This document shows positions 1 to 10,216 of a DNA stretch of 64,000 nucleotides, in pieces. A model generated the notes under the pieces. It ran no database searches. It had not been told where the DNA came from and saw nothing but the letters and a program-made list of their open reading frames with translations. Source of the DNA: Carnegiea gigantea (lineage: Eukaryota; Streptophyta; Magnoliopsida; Caryophyllales; Cactaceae). Each line of letters opens with the position of its first letter. The stretch's first letter is position 1. The DNA lies in NCBI GenBank assembly GCA_029747015.1, contig JAKOGI010002989.1, forward strand, positions 1 to 64,000, given 5' to 3'. A program made the position numbers and the translations under genes.

Positions 1-592
1 GTGGTGCTTAATCAAGCAGCTCAAAATGACCTGCTTGCCAGCCTTCCACCTTAAGCAAACCCCTTAAAGGAGGAAAACCACCAGGCTAAGCAACCGGGTG
101 TCAAGCAGCCGGTTTCTGCCTCCACTCGCAACGCATGTTTGACACCTCAAATGATGACTATTTGCTACGTTTCTTACATGGTTGGAAACCTCAAGATGTC
201 TAGTTTACCCTCCAATTGGAATCGTAGCATTTGGATGTCATTTGCCCCCTGATCAAACCAGAAAACCAAAACCATGCATTCTGCAGTGCAATCCGGACAG
301 GTTCAAAAGATGAACTGTTTTAAGTAACCAAATGAATTCCAAATGACATGAAACCAATTGGACTTAAAAGCTAACATCCTGAACTTGATAATCATCTAAA
401 AAACGGACACCAAAATATGCTTTAGGCTGATGTAATAAGATAGCAAAACCGGGTAAAAATCTGGATGAGAACCCGGGTGTATCACCTTGTGTGTTTGCCA
501 TCAAGTGACTCATGGCCGTGACTTTGGAGTTGATTTCTTGATTATTTTGGATCAATGAAACATTTTTAGACCTTGAGGATGGACCTCCATCA
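1..592 (-). repeat. 3' LTR of element A (partial)
   Basis: Direct repeat of 3162-3753 with scattered base changes. The right end GGACCTCCATCA is the complement of the TGATGGAGGTCC terminus shared by several LTRs here. It directly follows the polypurine tract on the minus strand. Roughly the first 940 bases of this LTR lie outside the window. Confidence 0.85.
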
Positions 593-950
593 CCCACCCT
601 TGTTGGGAAGATTTGATCCTCAAATCAGAAAGGACGTACTACCCAACAGCAAACAAAGGTGAACTAGGCTGAAAAAGGATCAACTCTTCAAATAAGCTTG
701 GTTTAAACTTTGCTTCTGTATTCCTCACTTCAGCCATGTGAAACTTAAGTGGGTGTTGAAATGAATGGATGGGGGGTGGGTTTGGATTTTGCTTTGGGGG
801 AGTAAATTGAGCAAGTTTAGGACCTGAGCATGAGAGATCCTGGATGGAGATGAATGGAATGGGTTTGATGGGGAATGATGGGGTAGGGTCTTGCTCTGTT
901 TGAATGACTAACATACAAACATGAATATTCGTATGTTGTTCATGCTCTTC
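593..950 (-). other. 3' internal region of element A, not recognised
   Basis: Between the end of gag and the 3' LTR on the minus strand lies sequence that I cannot assign. A short open frame can be read here, but in a different frame from gag. The last 40 bases before the LTR resemble the pol terminus of element M (a conceptual DL-VKSFQQG). A large internal deletion from a complete element is therefore likely, with unrelated or diverged sequence between. Confidence 0.5.
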
Positions 951-951
951 T

Positions 952-2117
952 TTATGAAAATTTGAAGACATCTTCTCCAAGAGTAGCATTTCGCCTTTCA
1001 TCAGCAGTGATCTCAATTTCTTCAAGGTCTTCTTCTTGAGTTTTTTCCTCCTTTTCTTCCTTTCCAATTACCTCCCACTCAGTCAGAGTAATGCTTCTTC
1101 GATTGACACAATCGGCGGCTATGTGTCCAAATCCTTGGCACTTAAAACATCGGGAAGTGCCATGCTTGGGTTTAAGTTGCGGGGGTAGGCTTTGTAGTGG
1201 TGTTTGGTTCTTTTGTGGAGTAGGAAGTGGGGGGGCCATGAGTTTAGGGACAAGGTTTGGGCTCCCCTTGTTGAATGGTTGTTCTTGAGGAAGGAATGTG
1301 GGAACTTCTTCACAGGTATGAAATCAAGACCTTCTTTGTTGTTCCACTTTGTGAGCTAAGACACAGATCTCATCAAAAGTGGTGAAGGCTTGCAATTCAA
1401 CCACGTTGGCTATCCTAGGATCAAGCCCTCCGAGGTAACGAACCATGGTTTGTTCTTCAGGCTCATGAATGTCACATTTGATCATGAGTTTCTCAAACTC
1501 ACGAGTACATTCTTCAACACTCATCTTGCCTTGATTTAAATGATGAAAGAGCATGTATTGATCTTGGACATACGTAGAAGGCAAAAACCATGCCTTCATC
1601 TTGGCTTTCATTTTGTCCCAAGTAGCAATCTTACTCTTCCTTTCTCTAGTTCTCTTAGCATTAAGGTTTGTCCACCATAAGGAGGCATATTTCCTTAGTC
1701 TAAGAGCAACTATCTTGACTTTCTTATCCTCCGGAATCTCCTTAAACTCAAAGATGCATTCCACTGTTTGCAACCATTCAATGAATTCATCAGGATCTAA
1801 CTTACCTTCAAACTTAGGAATTTCAACCTTGAATTCATTAGAGTTGAAAGTAGGCCGTGTCCTTCTTTGTGTTCTTTCAAATGGTACATCCTCTTCAGAG
1901 AATGAAGATGCATTGCTAGGTTCTTTTCATGGCCATAATCCGTCCTAATTTGAATGCTGGGTGGCTCTTGGAACTTTTGCTTTTGTTTCATGTAGTTTCC
2001 AAGCTGTTTTCTCAAGTACTCATTTCGAGCCTTGAGTTCTTGATTACTCACACTTATTTCTTGCATTTGCTTGGAAAGAACCTCAAGCCTTTCTTCCACA
2101 GACATGCTAGTACTCAT
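952..2117 (-). pseudogene. gag: gag remnant of element A
   Basis: Capsid/nucleocapsid polyprotein of a Ty3/gypsy element. Read leftwards from about 2117 it begins MSTSMSVEERLEV, followed by a coiled-coil-like stretch rich in Gln, Glu and Asn (SNQELKARNEYLRKQLG). The Retrotrans_gag core follows, with YASLWWTNL and VEECTREFEKLMIKCD. It ends with a CCHC zinc knuckle, CFKCQGFGHIAADC, encoded at 1108-1149. The frame is broken by indels near 1790 and 1320, so no full gag can be made. The knuckle is followed by an acidic Glu-rich tail and a stop. There is no protease behind it, unlike the gag genes of C, M, N and Q. Confidence 0.85.
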
Positions 2118-2201
2118 TGTAATCGCAGGAAGGAACGGTTTATGCTTGACTGTGTTTGGATTGAATTTGGGAGCGTGGGGTTCAGGCAAGGATCTGAACT
2201 T

Positions 2202-2213
2202 GCTCTGATACCA
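2202..2213 (-). other. PBS of element A
   Basis: The minus strand reads TGGTATCAGAGC, matching the 3' end complement of plant initiator methionine tRNA. It lies four bases inside the LTR end at 2218. It fixes the element's orientation and the LTR boundary. Confidence 0.85.
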
Positions 2214-2306
2214 AAAATGATGTACGTCTCAAGGGTAGGAACAACCCAAGCTAACTTACAACAGGAACACAACCAAAACAAGTGGGAAACTCACGAACCA
2301 GGGGTA

Positions 2307-2342
2307 GCACGGTCGTGCTTCAAGGCACGGGGGCACCGTGCC
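2307..2342 (-). repeat. 36-nt GC-rich double-palindrome unit
   Basis: Two self-complementary parts: one with arms GCACGG and CCGTGC around a 5-nt loop, the other GCACGACCGTGC. The whole unit is 36 nt, the same length as in E, G, C, M, N and Q. Here it lies inside the LTR, near the PBS side, rather than between the PBS and gag. Confidence 0.8.
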
Positions 2343-2600
2343 AACTTGCTGCCTAAGCACGCCTAGTTTGTGATCTTCACGGTTTTTGAGATGGCTTTTG
2401 TGTTTGGGCTCAAAACTGAATCAAAGCAAGAATTCTTGGCCTTGATTAAGCTTGAAATGAATATGAAAAGAAAAAAAAGAGAGAGGAATGAAGTTCACTG
2501 ATTAGAACATGAAAAAGGAGAGCTTATGGTTTAAGGGATCCAAAAGCTAACTTCATGAACTTTAAGTGAATTCAATGGAATTTGGATAGTTCTAAGCCTT

Positions 2601-2682
2601 GTGATTAGATAAGATACACCACTAATCACTTAGCTTAGGGCCCTTAACCTTTGATTAGGATACAGATACACCACCTAATCAA
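2601..2682 (-). promoter_or_regulatory. Twin loop-conserved hairpins in LTR of A
   Basis: First hairpin: arms GTGATTAG (2601-2608) and CTAATCAC (2622-2629), loop complement of TGGTGTATCTTAT. Second hairpin: arms TTGATTAGG (2651-2659) and CCTAATCAA (2674-2682), loop complement of TGGTGTATCTGTAT. Both stems are perfect. The same loop with different, still complementary arms recurs in most other LTRs of the window. Confidence 0.75.
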
Positions 2683-3753
2683 TGATTAAGACTCACTTGG
2701 ACACCACCTTAATCGGCCTAATTAAGGATAAGCAAGTTAAGTGTTTGAGAGGAAACACAAGACACAAAGTTTTTTCTTAATTTCAATACTCAAGCTTCTT
2801 GTTTTACAAAAGAGCAGCCAAGGCACTTATATAGCCTTGTGATTACATGAAAAGAGCTTTCCTTCTAGGCAAGGAAAGTCATTAAACTAATCCTATGCTT
2901 AGTAATAAACGGTTTAAGCTAAAACATACATAAGCTGAAAGTTTAAGCTACAAAACACAAGATTTCCTTCTTAAACTCTTTCCTAAGTATTAAGAAACCT
3001 TGTTGACTCAATTTCCCTTCAAGGAAGGTAAGAGAGCATGGCTGCCACCTCAAAAGGACTGAAAATTGCATGTGTGCCATGTCATGCTTGAGTGGTCGAA
3101 TGAGAGCTTGCAAAATGGTGGCGTTTCACTAGCTCCACGTGTCTCTCTCTCAAGTAGCTGAGTGGTGCTTAATCAAGCAGCTCAAAATGACCTGCTTGGC
3201 AGCCTTCCACCTTAAGCAAACCCCTTGAAGGAGGAAAACCACCAGGCTAAGCAACCGGGTGTCAAGCAGCCGGTTTCTGCCTCCACTTGCAACGCATGTT
3301 TGACACCTCAAATGATGACTAATTGCTACGTTTCTTACATGGTTGGAAACCTCAAGATGTCTAGTTTACCCTCCAATTGGAATCGTAGCATTTGGACGTC
3401 ATTTCCCCCTGATCAAACCAGAAAACCAAAACCGTGCATTTTACAGTGCAATCCGGACAGGTTCAAAAGATGAACTGTTTTAAGTAACCAAATGAATTCC
3501 AAATGACATGAAACCAATTGGACTTAAAAGCTAACATCCTGAACTTGATAATCATCCAAAAAACGGACACTAAAATATGCTTTAGGCCGATGTAATAAGA
3601 TAGCAAAGACCGGGTAAAAATCTGGATGAGAACCCGGGTGTATCACCTTGTGTGTTTGCCATCAAGTGACTCATGGTCGTGACTTTGGAGTTGATTTCTT
3701 GATTATTTTGGATCAATGAAACATTTTTAGACCTTGAGGATGGACCTCCATCA

Positions 3754-4211
3754 AGAGAACTTTTCTAGACTTCACCATTTGAGACAAGGGTCTTTAAGTG
3801 TGGAGGAATATACAAGGGAGTTTGAGCAATTGATCATAAAATGTGACCTTAAAGAGGATGAGGAACAAACTTTGGTGAGGTATCTTTGTGGGTTGGATGA
3901 GAAGATAGCCCATATAGTGGAGTTGCACCCATACACCACCCTTGATGAGTTAAGTTCTCTAGCTCACAAGGTGGAACTACAAAAGAAGACTAAGGGAAAG
4001 AGTGAAGCCTTTAAACCACAAAATCGTGCCAACACTCCTCAAAGGCCTTCATACACCACGCCAAAACCCTTTAACCCTCCAAACCCGAAACCTCCTCCCC
4101 CTTCGGTCCCCAAACAGCCCCTCAAATGTCCACAAAACCAAAGGAGACAAAGAGGTGCTTTAGGTGCCAAGGCCTTGGACATATTGCATCCGAATGTCCA
4201 AACAAGAGAGT
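3754..4211 (+). pseudogene. gag: gag remnant of element B (middle part)
   Basis: Part of a Ty3/gypsy gag polyprotein read rightwards: SVEEYTREFEQLIIKCD, then LVRYLCGLDEKIAHIVEL, then a proline-rich linker leading into a CCHC knuckle whose last part (GHIASECPNKR, read with a frame change) abuts 4211. The upstream half was separated by the insertion of A, and the downstream half continues at 17928 after the insertion of C. The linker is shifted out of frame near the knuckle. The duplicated AGAGT at 4207-4211 and 17928-17932 proves that the two segments were once contiguous. Confidence 0.85.
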
Positions 4212-5491
4212 TGATGTATCCTCTAGGGAAAGTCAAGAGGATGGGAAAAATGTAAGCAAAGTGCAAGAAGTTCAAGGCAACTTTGAAACCACAAACTCAC
4301 CTTAGACTTGGATAAGCAACCGGAACTAACACCAACCTTGGATACAGAAACACCACCAAGGAAAGATGTTAGGGCCCTTAACCACCCCTTGGATACAGAA
4401 ACACCACCAAGAAGGAGTTAAGACTCTTGCTAGCTCACCACTCAACCCGGCCAAAGGAAGAGATAAGCTAGAAGAGAGTTTGAGAGTTCAAAGGAGCAAA
4501 GCTCAACTTCATTTCATACAAATGCTTGAGTGAGTGGCCGGCCAAGCCTTGGGGGGTATTAATACAAGCTTTTCAAGTACAAGCATAGGCCTTAGGTTGC
4601 ACTACGAGCTAAACTAGGCAAAATTACAAGGATCAAATCAAAGCATAAATGGGTAGATGCATCCTCCACTTGACAACTCTTCAATGCTCATCTTGAGGAT
4701 GATGCGTCGACTTTAGGGACTAAAGGAAGCCTCCATTCAGCTGATGCACCTTATGCTAAGCTAGTTTAGGAACTAAACTAGGTAAAAATCACAAAATCCA
4801 AACAACACAAAACCGGTTAGATTGAACCCGGACATGACACCTCATCTTTGCTGATCTTAAGGCTTAGGTGTCGACTTAGGGGCCTTTGGAAATTTCACTC
4901 AGCAGATTGGCACTCCTTAGGACAGCTCTTGCAAGTGGCTAAGCATGGATTAGAGCAAAAATCCCCTCAATCATCTCTCCTTGTACCGGCTGGCCATGTA
5001 CCGGGTAAAGGGATGTTTTGTGCAATGTTTTGGTGGATAATAGCTCTATATGTGTGTAATTAGGCTGAGTTTTTTTATGGCCATTTGATAACATTTTTAA
5101 AGTACTTTCAAGCCATGAAAGTTTCAAACCAAATAGAGGAGAAAAAGTCCACCAACACAGCCCTTAAATTCGGACAGTCCAGTTTCTGGCCAGAATGCAG
5201 TGTTTGACTTGGCTTGAGGTTTTGAGGTACCAAATGATCTCCAAATGACTTGCAAGAGGTCTTGATGGAAAGAGCACTTCTTGAACTTAAACTTAGGCTT
5301 CCTGCAACCCCATTTCAGCCTTGGGAAGGTTAGGAAATTAGGTGCACAAAACCGGGTTTGTGCACGCCTGAAATTCCAGTTTTGACAAAAAAGTTTTCTT
5401 GTGTTCCTAGGCTGATTTCTTGCACTTTGGACGTGGAACTTGGACTCTTTGGGCTTCCTTGTGGGCCATAGATCATGCTAGGGGATGGACC
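4212..5491 (-). repeat. 3' LTR of element C (main part)
   Basis: Direct repeat of 16640-17918 with few differences. Its last 12 bases on the U3 side lie at 10705-10716, beyond the D insertion. Loop-conserved hairpins occur at 4336-4411. The U3 end encodes the C-terminal tail that the pol frame would enter, ending KPGFVHLIS in the better preserved 5' copy. Confidence 0.9.
4336..4411 (-). promoter_or_regulatory. Twin loop-conserved hairpins in 3' LTR of C
   Basis: Arms CCTTGG/CCAAGG at 4336-4341 and 4356-4361, and CTTGG/CCAAG at 4388-4392 and 4407-4411. The loop is the complement of TGGTGTTTCTGTAT in both. The 5' LTR repeats them at 16765-16790 and 16817-16840. Confidence 0.75.
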
Positions 5492-6330
5492 TGATGTATA
5501 TTTTCAAGGGGATCATTTTCATTCTTTAAACTCAACTTCAAGGGAGGTAAGTTTCAAACAAGTTCATGCATGGCAAGGCTCCTCTTTGGTTCCAATATTA
5601 GAATTTCATGACAAAAGACACTTTATGGAGTTCTATTTGAACGTCAAAGTGCCTTTTCCAAACGGATTTTCCAAATGGGGATCAAGAGTACCTTGCATTT
5701 CAATGATGGAGACCATCATGAACGGCCCAAAGACCATTAAGCCCAGCCCAAGGAAGACCCAATCAAGCTTCAAGAAGTCAAAGATGTGGCAAAACTCTGT
5801 AGAAAAGTTTTATTCCTTTCGGAAGAATTAGTGCTCGATTCGTCCCTGCGGAAGGTAATTTCTGTGGCAACTTTTAGACAAGCTCAAGTAGACCCACAAC
5901 TTGAGGGCCCATATGATTTGGAAGCTTAAGATTTCAGCTTTAAAATAAGCCCAAGTTTGTTTAATTTGGACGTCATTTGATTGGGCAAAATATCACTCAA
6001 AGATACGTTATTCTGATCCAGTCCAGTCTGAGATGGGTGCATTGTTTGGGCCATAACTTTTACACCGCTTATCCAAATTGAGCAAATGAGCCCCTTCTTG
6101 GAAATAGACTTCCAGGGCTTTCTAGCAAGCCCAAGAACGCGTGTTTTGTCCTAGTATTCTGGAAGATATACTCTGTTGAAGTTGAGGCAGCTGCAAGGAT
6201 TAATTCTGAGAAAGTGAAGAGTCTTTGGTTACATGTGATTGTGTGGCTGATATTGTGCACGTTTTAGATGCTTCTAGATGGGAATAATCAGCTGTAGAAA
6301 TCCTAGAATATTCCTTGTAACCTCCCCCAC

Positions 6331-7489
6331 TGATGCATATTTCCATATGCATCATTTTTATTCAACTCCAATTTCAAAGAAGAAAAGGGTCAAAGAAGAT
6401 CATGCATGGAAATGTGCCTATTTGGTCTTCTTAAGTGAGTTCAAAGACTCGCGACACTATGGAGAGGTCAAAAAGAGGTTAAACTTTGCTAGAAATTTGG
6501 TGCCGAATTCATCCCTGCGGAACCCGATTTTTGTGACCATTTTTGGACAAGCTCAAGTGGACCCACAACTTGAGGGCCCATGTGCTTTTGAAGCTTAAGA
6601 TGTCAGCTTTAAAATAAGCCCAATTTTATTTAATTTGGACATCATTTGATTGGGCAAAATATCACTCAAAGATACGTTGTGCTGATCCAGTCCAGTCTGA
6701 GATAGGTGCATTGTTTGGGCCATAACTTTCAAACCGCTTATCCAAATTGAGCAAATGAGCCCATTCTGGAAAATAGACTTCCAGGGCTTTCTATCAAGCC
6801 CAAGAACGCGTGATTTGGCCGAGTATTCTGGAAGTTATGCTCTGTTGAAGTTGAGGCAGCTGCAAGGATTAATTATGGGAATATGAAGAGTCTTCGGTTA
6901 CATGTGATTGTGTAGCTGACATTGTGCACGTTTTTGGAGCCTTCTAGATTGGTGTAATCAGCTAAGAAATCCTAGAATATTCCTTGTAACCTCCCCCACC
7001 CTTTTTATGATGTGTCTTTCCATTTATCTTAGTCTTTTCATTTTACTAGTTTTAATTGTTAGGAGTTATTTGAGTCTTTTGATTGTCTTTTGCTGAGTCT
7101 ATAAAAGGGGAGGGGCATGTGAAGCTAATCATACATTCAGCATTGTAAGAAATTTCCAAAGCAATACAAGTACTTTGAGTGTGTTTCTCAAAAGTGCAAC
7201 TAAATTCCTAGTTCTATATCTTGAATTGTGGCAAATTCAAGTGGTGTTTTAGGTTCTCTTCCTTTTCCAATTGGAGTGATTCCTTGGTTAAGACAAGAGA
7301 ATTAGCCCAAGGTCAAGTCATTGAGTGGCTCCGTGAAGGATTATATCAATTACAAGATCTTGTTCTATTCCTTTTTCTTGTGTAGTGAAATTCTTCATCC
7401 ATCTCATCCATCTTTCATTTCTCTTCCCAATTTGGCTTATTTTGAGTTGGAGTTTGATTTGGTTCACTTACCCACCCACATCTACATCA
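6331..7489 (+). repeat. 5' LTR of element E
   Basis: TG...CA LTR of 1159 bases starting TGATGCATATTTCC and ending CTACATCA. A TATAAAAG box is at 7100-7107, with transcription expected some 30 bases downstream. U3 carries an open frame homologous to the tail fused to the gag-like protein at the 3' end. R/U5 has a stem CTTGAATT/AATTCAAG in place of the TGGTG-loop hairpins of other LTRs. Confidence 0.9.
7100..7107 (+). promoter_or_regulatory. TATA box of E-type LTR
   Basis: TATAAAAG followed by GGGAGGGGC in the expected position between U3 and R. Equivalent boxes in related LTRs are at 9825-9833, 10320-10327 and 16019-16026 on the plus strand, and at 21028-21036 and 24683-24691 on the minus strand. 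Confidence 0.65.
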
Positions 7490-7491
7490 AT

Positions 7492-7504
7492 TGGTATCAG
7501 AGCC
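7492..7504 (+). other. PBS of element E
   Basis: TGGTATCAGAGCC, complementary to the 3' end of initiator methionine tRNA, two bases after the LTR end. Confidence 0.9.
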
Positions 7505-7614
7505 AAGGCTTTTAAGTGACCCACATCATACCCAAACACATCCCAAAAAGCCAAAATACAAAAAACAAAAAGAGGCACAAACCGGCAATCCGAGTCTCGA
7601 AGACCAGAGAATCA

Positions 7615-7794
7615 GCACGGTGCCCCCGTGCCACCATACACGACCGTGCCATATCATTTTCCCAGAAATCTTCAAGTCGAGACGGAGCACGGTGCCCCCG
7701 TGCCTCCAAGCACGACCGTGCCACTCTACTTTTCTGCATTTTCTTCAGCCGAAGCATAGCACGGCCTGACCGTGCCCCCTTGCACGACCGTGTC
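7615..7794 (+). repeat. Three 36-nt GC-rich double-palindrome units at 72-nt spacing
   Basis: Units at 7615-7650, 7687-7722 and 7759-7794, exactly 36 nt each with exactly 36 nt between them. Each unit has a hairpin with arms GCACGG and CCGTGC around a variable 5-nt loop, a short spacer, and then GCACGACCGTGC or a one-base variant. They lie in the leader between the PBS and the gag-like start. The surroundings are AT-rich, so the units stand out. Element G has the same three units at the same period on the other strand. Confidence 0.85.
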
Positions 7795-7857
7795 ACCTTT
7801 GCCACAGCCAACTTACGTTTCAAATCAATCCACAAAGAACCCTAGACCTCATCCTTC

Positions 7858-9324
7858 ATGCCGTCTTCAAAGAACTTGGAGAAAGAACTAGCTCTTATTG
7901 ATATTGGATATGCTTGCTTTGCAATTCCAAAATTTCATTGCGAAAAGGAAGAGTTCGCAGGTTGGTTATCTAAGGTGGAACGAGTTTTTGCTTGTTGTAT
8001 CCTTAATGACCAACAGAAGTTCGAAGTGGTTATTTCAAGATTGATAGGATGTGCACTTCAGTGGTGGAATAAATATAAGTTTGAGCGAAAAAAGAAAGGA
8101 AAAGAAAAGGTGAGAACTTGGAAGAAATTGAGTAGTAAGTTGAAGGGTTCCTTTTACCCATCCACTTACATGCCCTTGGAAGAAAGTATCTCCGTTAAGC
8201 TCACGGGTTCATTCCCTTCCACCCCACAAAAAGAACCAACCCCACAAATGATCTTTCCCCCACAACCTAGGAGGTGTCTCAAGTGCCAAGGGATTGGACA
8301 CTTATCCACGGATTGCCCAAATAACGAGGTCATTACCTTGGAAGAAAGGAAAGCCGTGGAAGAAGAGAACGATCAGGAGGAAAGCCTTGAAGAAGAAATT
8401 GAACTCAAGGTTTAAAAAGAAGAAATACTTCCCTTAGAGAAGGTTTCTCAAAAGCCAAACAAAGATGAAAAGATCCAAGGAGAGGAAGCTTCAAGCCTAG
8501 TTGACCTACCTCTTGTTTTTGGTGACTGTGGTGATGAAGAGACCATTGAACTTGAGACCCAAAGATCCGAGTTGAAGCAAGAAGAGATTGTGCAAGAAAT
8601 TGAGCAATCCTTCACCCAAGAAGGGTGCCAAGAAGATAATGAGGTGAATTTGAGCATAACCCCAAGAATTGAAGAGCATGTATTTAAAGACCTTGAAGTG
8701 ATGAAGCCATGTAGGGTTGCTGAAAAGTTTGAGCAACTCTTGACCCAAGAAGAATTCACCTTAACCCCCATTCAACCTTCCCAACCCTTCAAACCACAAA
8801 AGGACCGACAAGCTTTAACCCTCATTCATCCTTCCCAAACCCTTGCCCCCAAAGAAGATTTCCCACTTCCGCCTCTTCTCCTCACCAGGTGTGACCCGTT
8901 TTATCATCCTCCCCTCACCCTCTTCTATATCTCTCTAGAGGTGATGCCCTTTGACCACTTCCTACAACAGCTCCCATTTCATAAGCATGCCTCCCTTCAT
9001 GAGAAGCTTGCAAACCCTTTGAGTTTGAGGACAAACTCAAAACAACCCGGGGAGTATGATGCATATTTCCATATGCATCATTTTTATTCAAGACCAATTT
9101 CAAAGAAGAAAAGGGTCAAAGAAGATCATGCATGGAAATGTTCCTATTTGGTCTTCTTAAGTGAGTTCAAAGACTCGCGACACTATGGAGAGGTCAAAAA
9201 GAGGTTAAACTTTGCTAGAAATTTGGTGTCGAATTCATCCCTGCGGAACCCGATTTTTGTGACCATTTTTGGACAAGCTCAAGTGGACCCACAACTTGAT
9301 GGCCCATGTGCTTTTGAAGCTTAA
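7858..9324 (+). pseudogene. Divergent gag-like polyprotein of element E, running into the 3' LTR
   Basis: One reading frame from ATG 7858, interrupted by a single TAA at 8413-8415 and otherwise open to 9324. The N-terminal part is a diverged Retrotrans_gag domain (WLSKVERVF, then CALQWWNKYK, RTWKKLSSKLK and FYPSTY). A CCHC knuckle follows, CLKCQGIGHLSTDC. After the stop comes an acidic region containing a repeated motif (IVQEIEQSFTQE, then CRVAEKFEQLLTQE) also found in G and P. A proline-rich stretch follows. From 9057 the frame is LTR-encoded and includes ISKKKRVKEDHAWK, with a basic patch like a nuclear localisation signal. There are no enzymatic domains, so it would act, if at all, as a structural protein using a relative's enzymes. 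Confidence 0.8.
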
Positions 9325-10216
9325 GATGTCAGCTTTAAAATAAGCCCAATTTTATTTAATTTGGACATCATTTGATGGGGCAAAATATCACTCAAAGATA
9401 CGTTGTGCTGATCCAGTCCAGTCTGAGATAGGTGCATTGTTTGGGCCATAACTTTCAACCCGCTTATCCAAATTGAGCAAATGATCCCATTCTGGAAACT
9501 AGACTTCCAGGGCTTTCTAACAAGCCCAAAAACGCGTGATTTGGCCGAGTATTCTGGAAGTTATGCTCTGTTGAAGTTGAGGCAGTTGCAAGGATTAATT
9601 CTGGGAATATGAAGAGTCTTCGGTTACATGTGATTGTGTGGCTGACATTGTGCACGTTTTGGAGCCTTCTAGATTGGGGTAATCAGCTAAGAAATCCTAG
9701 AATATTCCTTGTAACCTCCCCCACCCCTTTTATGATGTGTCTTTTCATTTATCTTAGTCTTTTCATTTTACTAGTTTTAATTGTTAGGAGTTATTTGAGT
9801 CCTTTTGTTGTCTTTTGCTGAGCCTATATAAAGAGGGGCATGTGAAGCTAATCATTCAGCATTGTAAGAAATTTCCAAAGCAATACAAGTACTTTGAGTG
9901 TGTTTCTCAAAAGTGCAACTAAATTTCTAGTTCTATATCTTGAATTGTGGCAAATTCAGCGTGGTGTGAGAGGTTTCTCTTCCTTTTCCAATTGAGTTGA
10001 TTCCTTGGTTAAGACAATAAATTAGTCAAGGTCCCCAAGTCATTGAGTGGCTCCGTGCCGTGAAGGATTATCTCAATTACAAGATCGTGTTCTATTCCTT
10101 TTTCTTGTGTAGTGAAATTCTTCATCCATCTCATCCATCTTTCATTTCTCTTCCCAATTTGGCTTATTTTGAGTTGGAGTTTGATTTGGTTCACTTACCC
10201 ACCCACATCTACATCA
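9057..10216 (+). repeat. 3' LTR of element E
   Basis: 1160 bases, near-identical to 6331-7489, preceded by the purine-rich CCCGGGGAGTA. The TATA box reads TATATAAAG at 9825-9833. The first 268 bases continue the gag-like frame. It ends at CATCA 10216, next to the CCCAC duplication. Confidence 0.9.

Larger units (their letters stand above)
1..3753 (-). mobile_element. Element A: non-autonomous Ty3/gypsy element, left end outside window
   Basis: Read on the minus strand. The right-hand (5') LTR is 2218-3753 and the left-hand (3') LTR is visible only as 1-592, which matches 3162-3753. The PBS complement lies at 2202-2213. The interior is only about 1.6 kb: a gag remnant, then unrecognised sequence, then a stretch before the LTR that resembles the end of pol in element M, including a CAACAAGGG polypurine tract. 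Protease, reverse transcriptase and integrase are missing, so this is a deletion derivative that would depend on proteins from relatives. It interrupts the gag of element B at 3753/3754. The expected duplication is AGAGA on the right (3754-3758); its partner lies outside the window. Confidence 0.85.
2218..3753 (-). repeat. 5' LTR of element A
   Basis: About 1536 bases with TG...CA ends, adjacent to the PBS on one side and to the interrupted gag of B on the other. It contains one 36-nt GC-rich double-palindrome unit (2307-2342) close to its 3' end and two loop-conserved hairpins (2601-2682), both described separately. The LTR belongs to the same broad type as the LTRs of M and J. Confidence 0.85.
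6331..10216 (+). mobile_element. Element E: gag-only non-autonomous LTR retrotransposon
   Basis: Complete 3.9-kb unit: 5' LTR 6331-7489, PBS 7492-7504, interior about 1.57 kb, polypurine tract just before 9057, 3' LTR 9057-10216, and duplication CCCAC at 6326-6330 and 10217-10221. The interior encodes only a divergent gag-like frame. No protease, reverse transcriptase or integrase motif can be found. This matches the published concept of TR-GAG elements (terminal repeats with a GAG domain). It is inserted in solo LTR D. Confidence 0.92.

Noticed and set aside
7615..7794. CRISPR-like array (36-nt repeats with 36-nt spacers)
   Set aside because: Only three units, in a plant retrotransposon leader, with the same spacers recurring in element G. 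No cas genes and no prokaryotic context.
7491..7845. Overlapping frames on both strands through the GC-rich leader repeats of E (and the like in G, N and Q)
   Set aside because: Open frames arise because the repeat is GC-rich, palindromic and has spacing in multiples of three. The translated sequences are low complexity and lack a typical start context. A translated leader cannot be excluded for N and Q but is not called.
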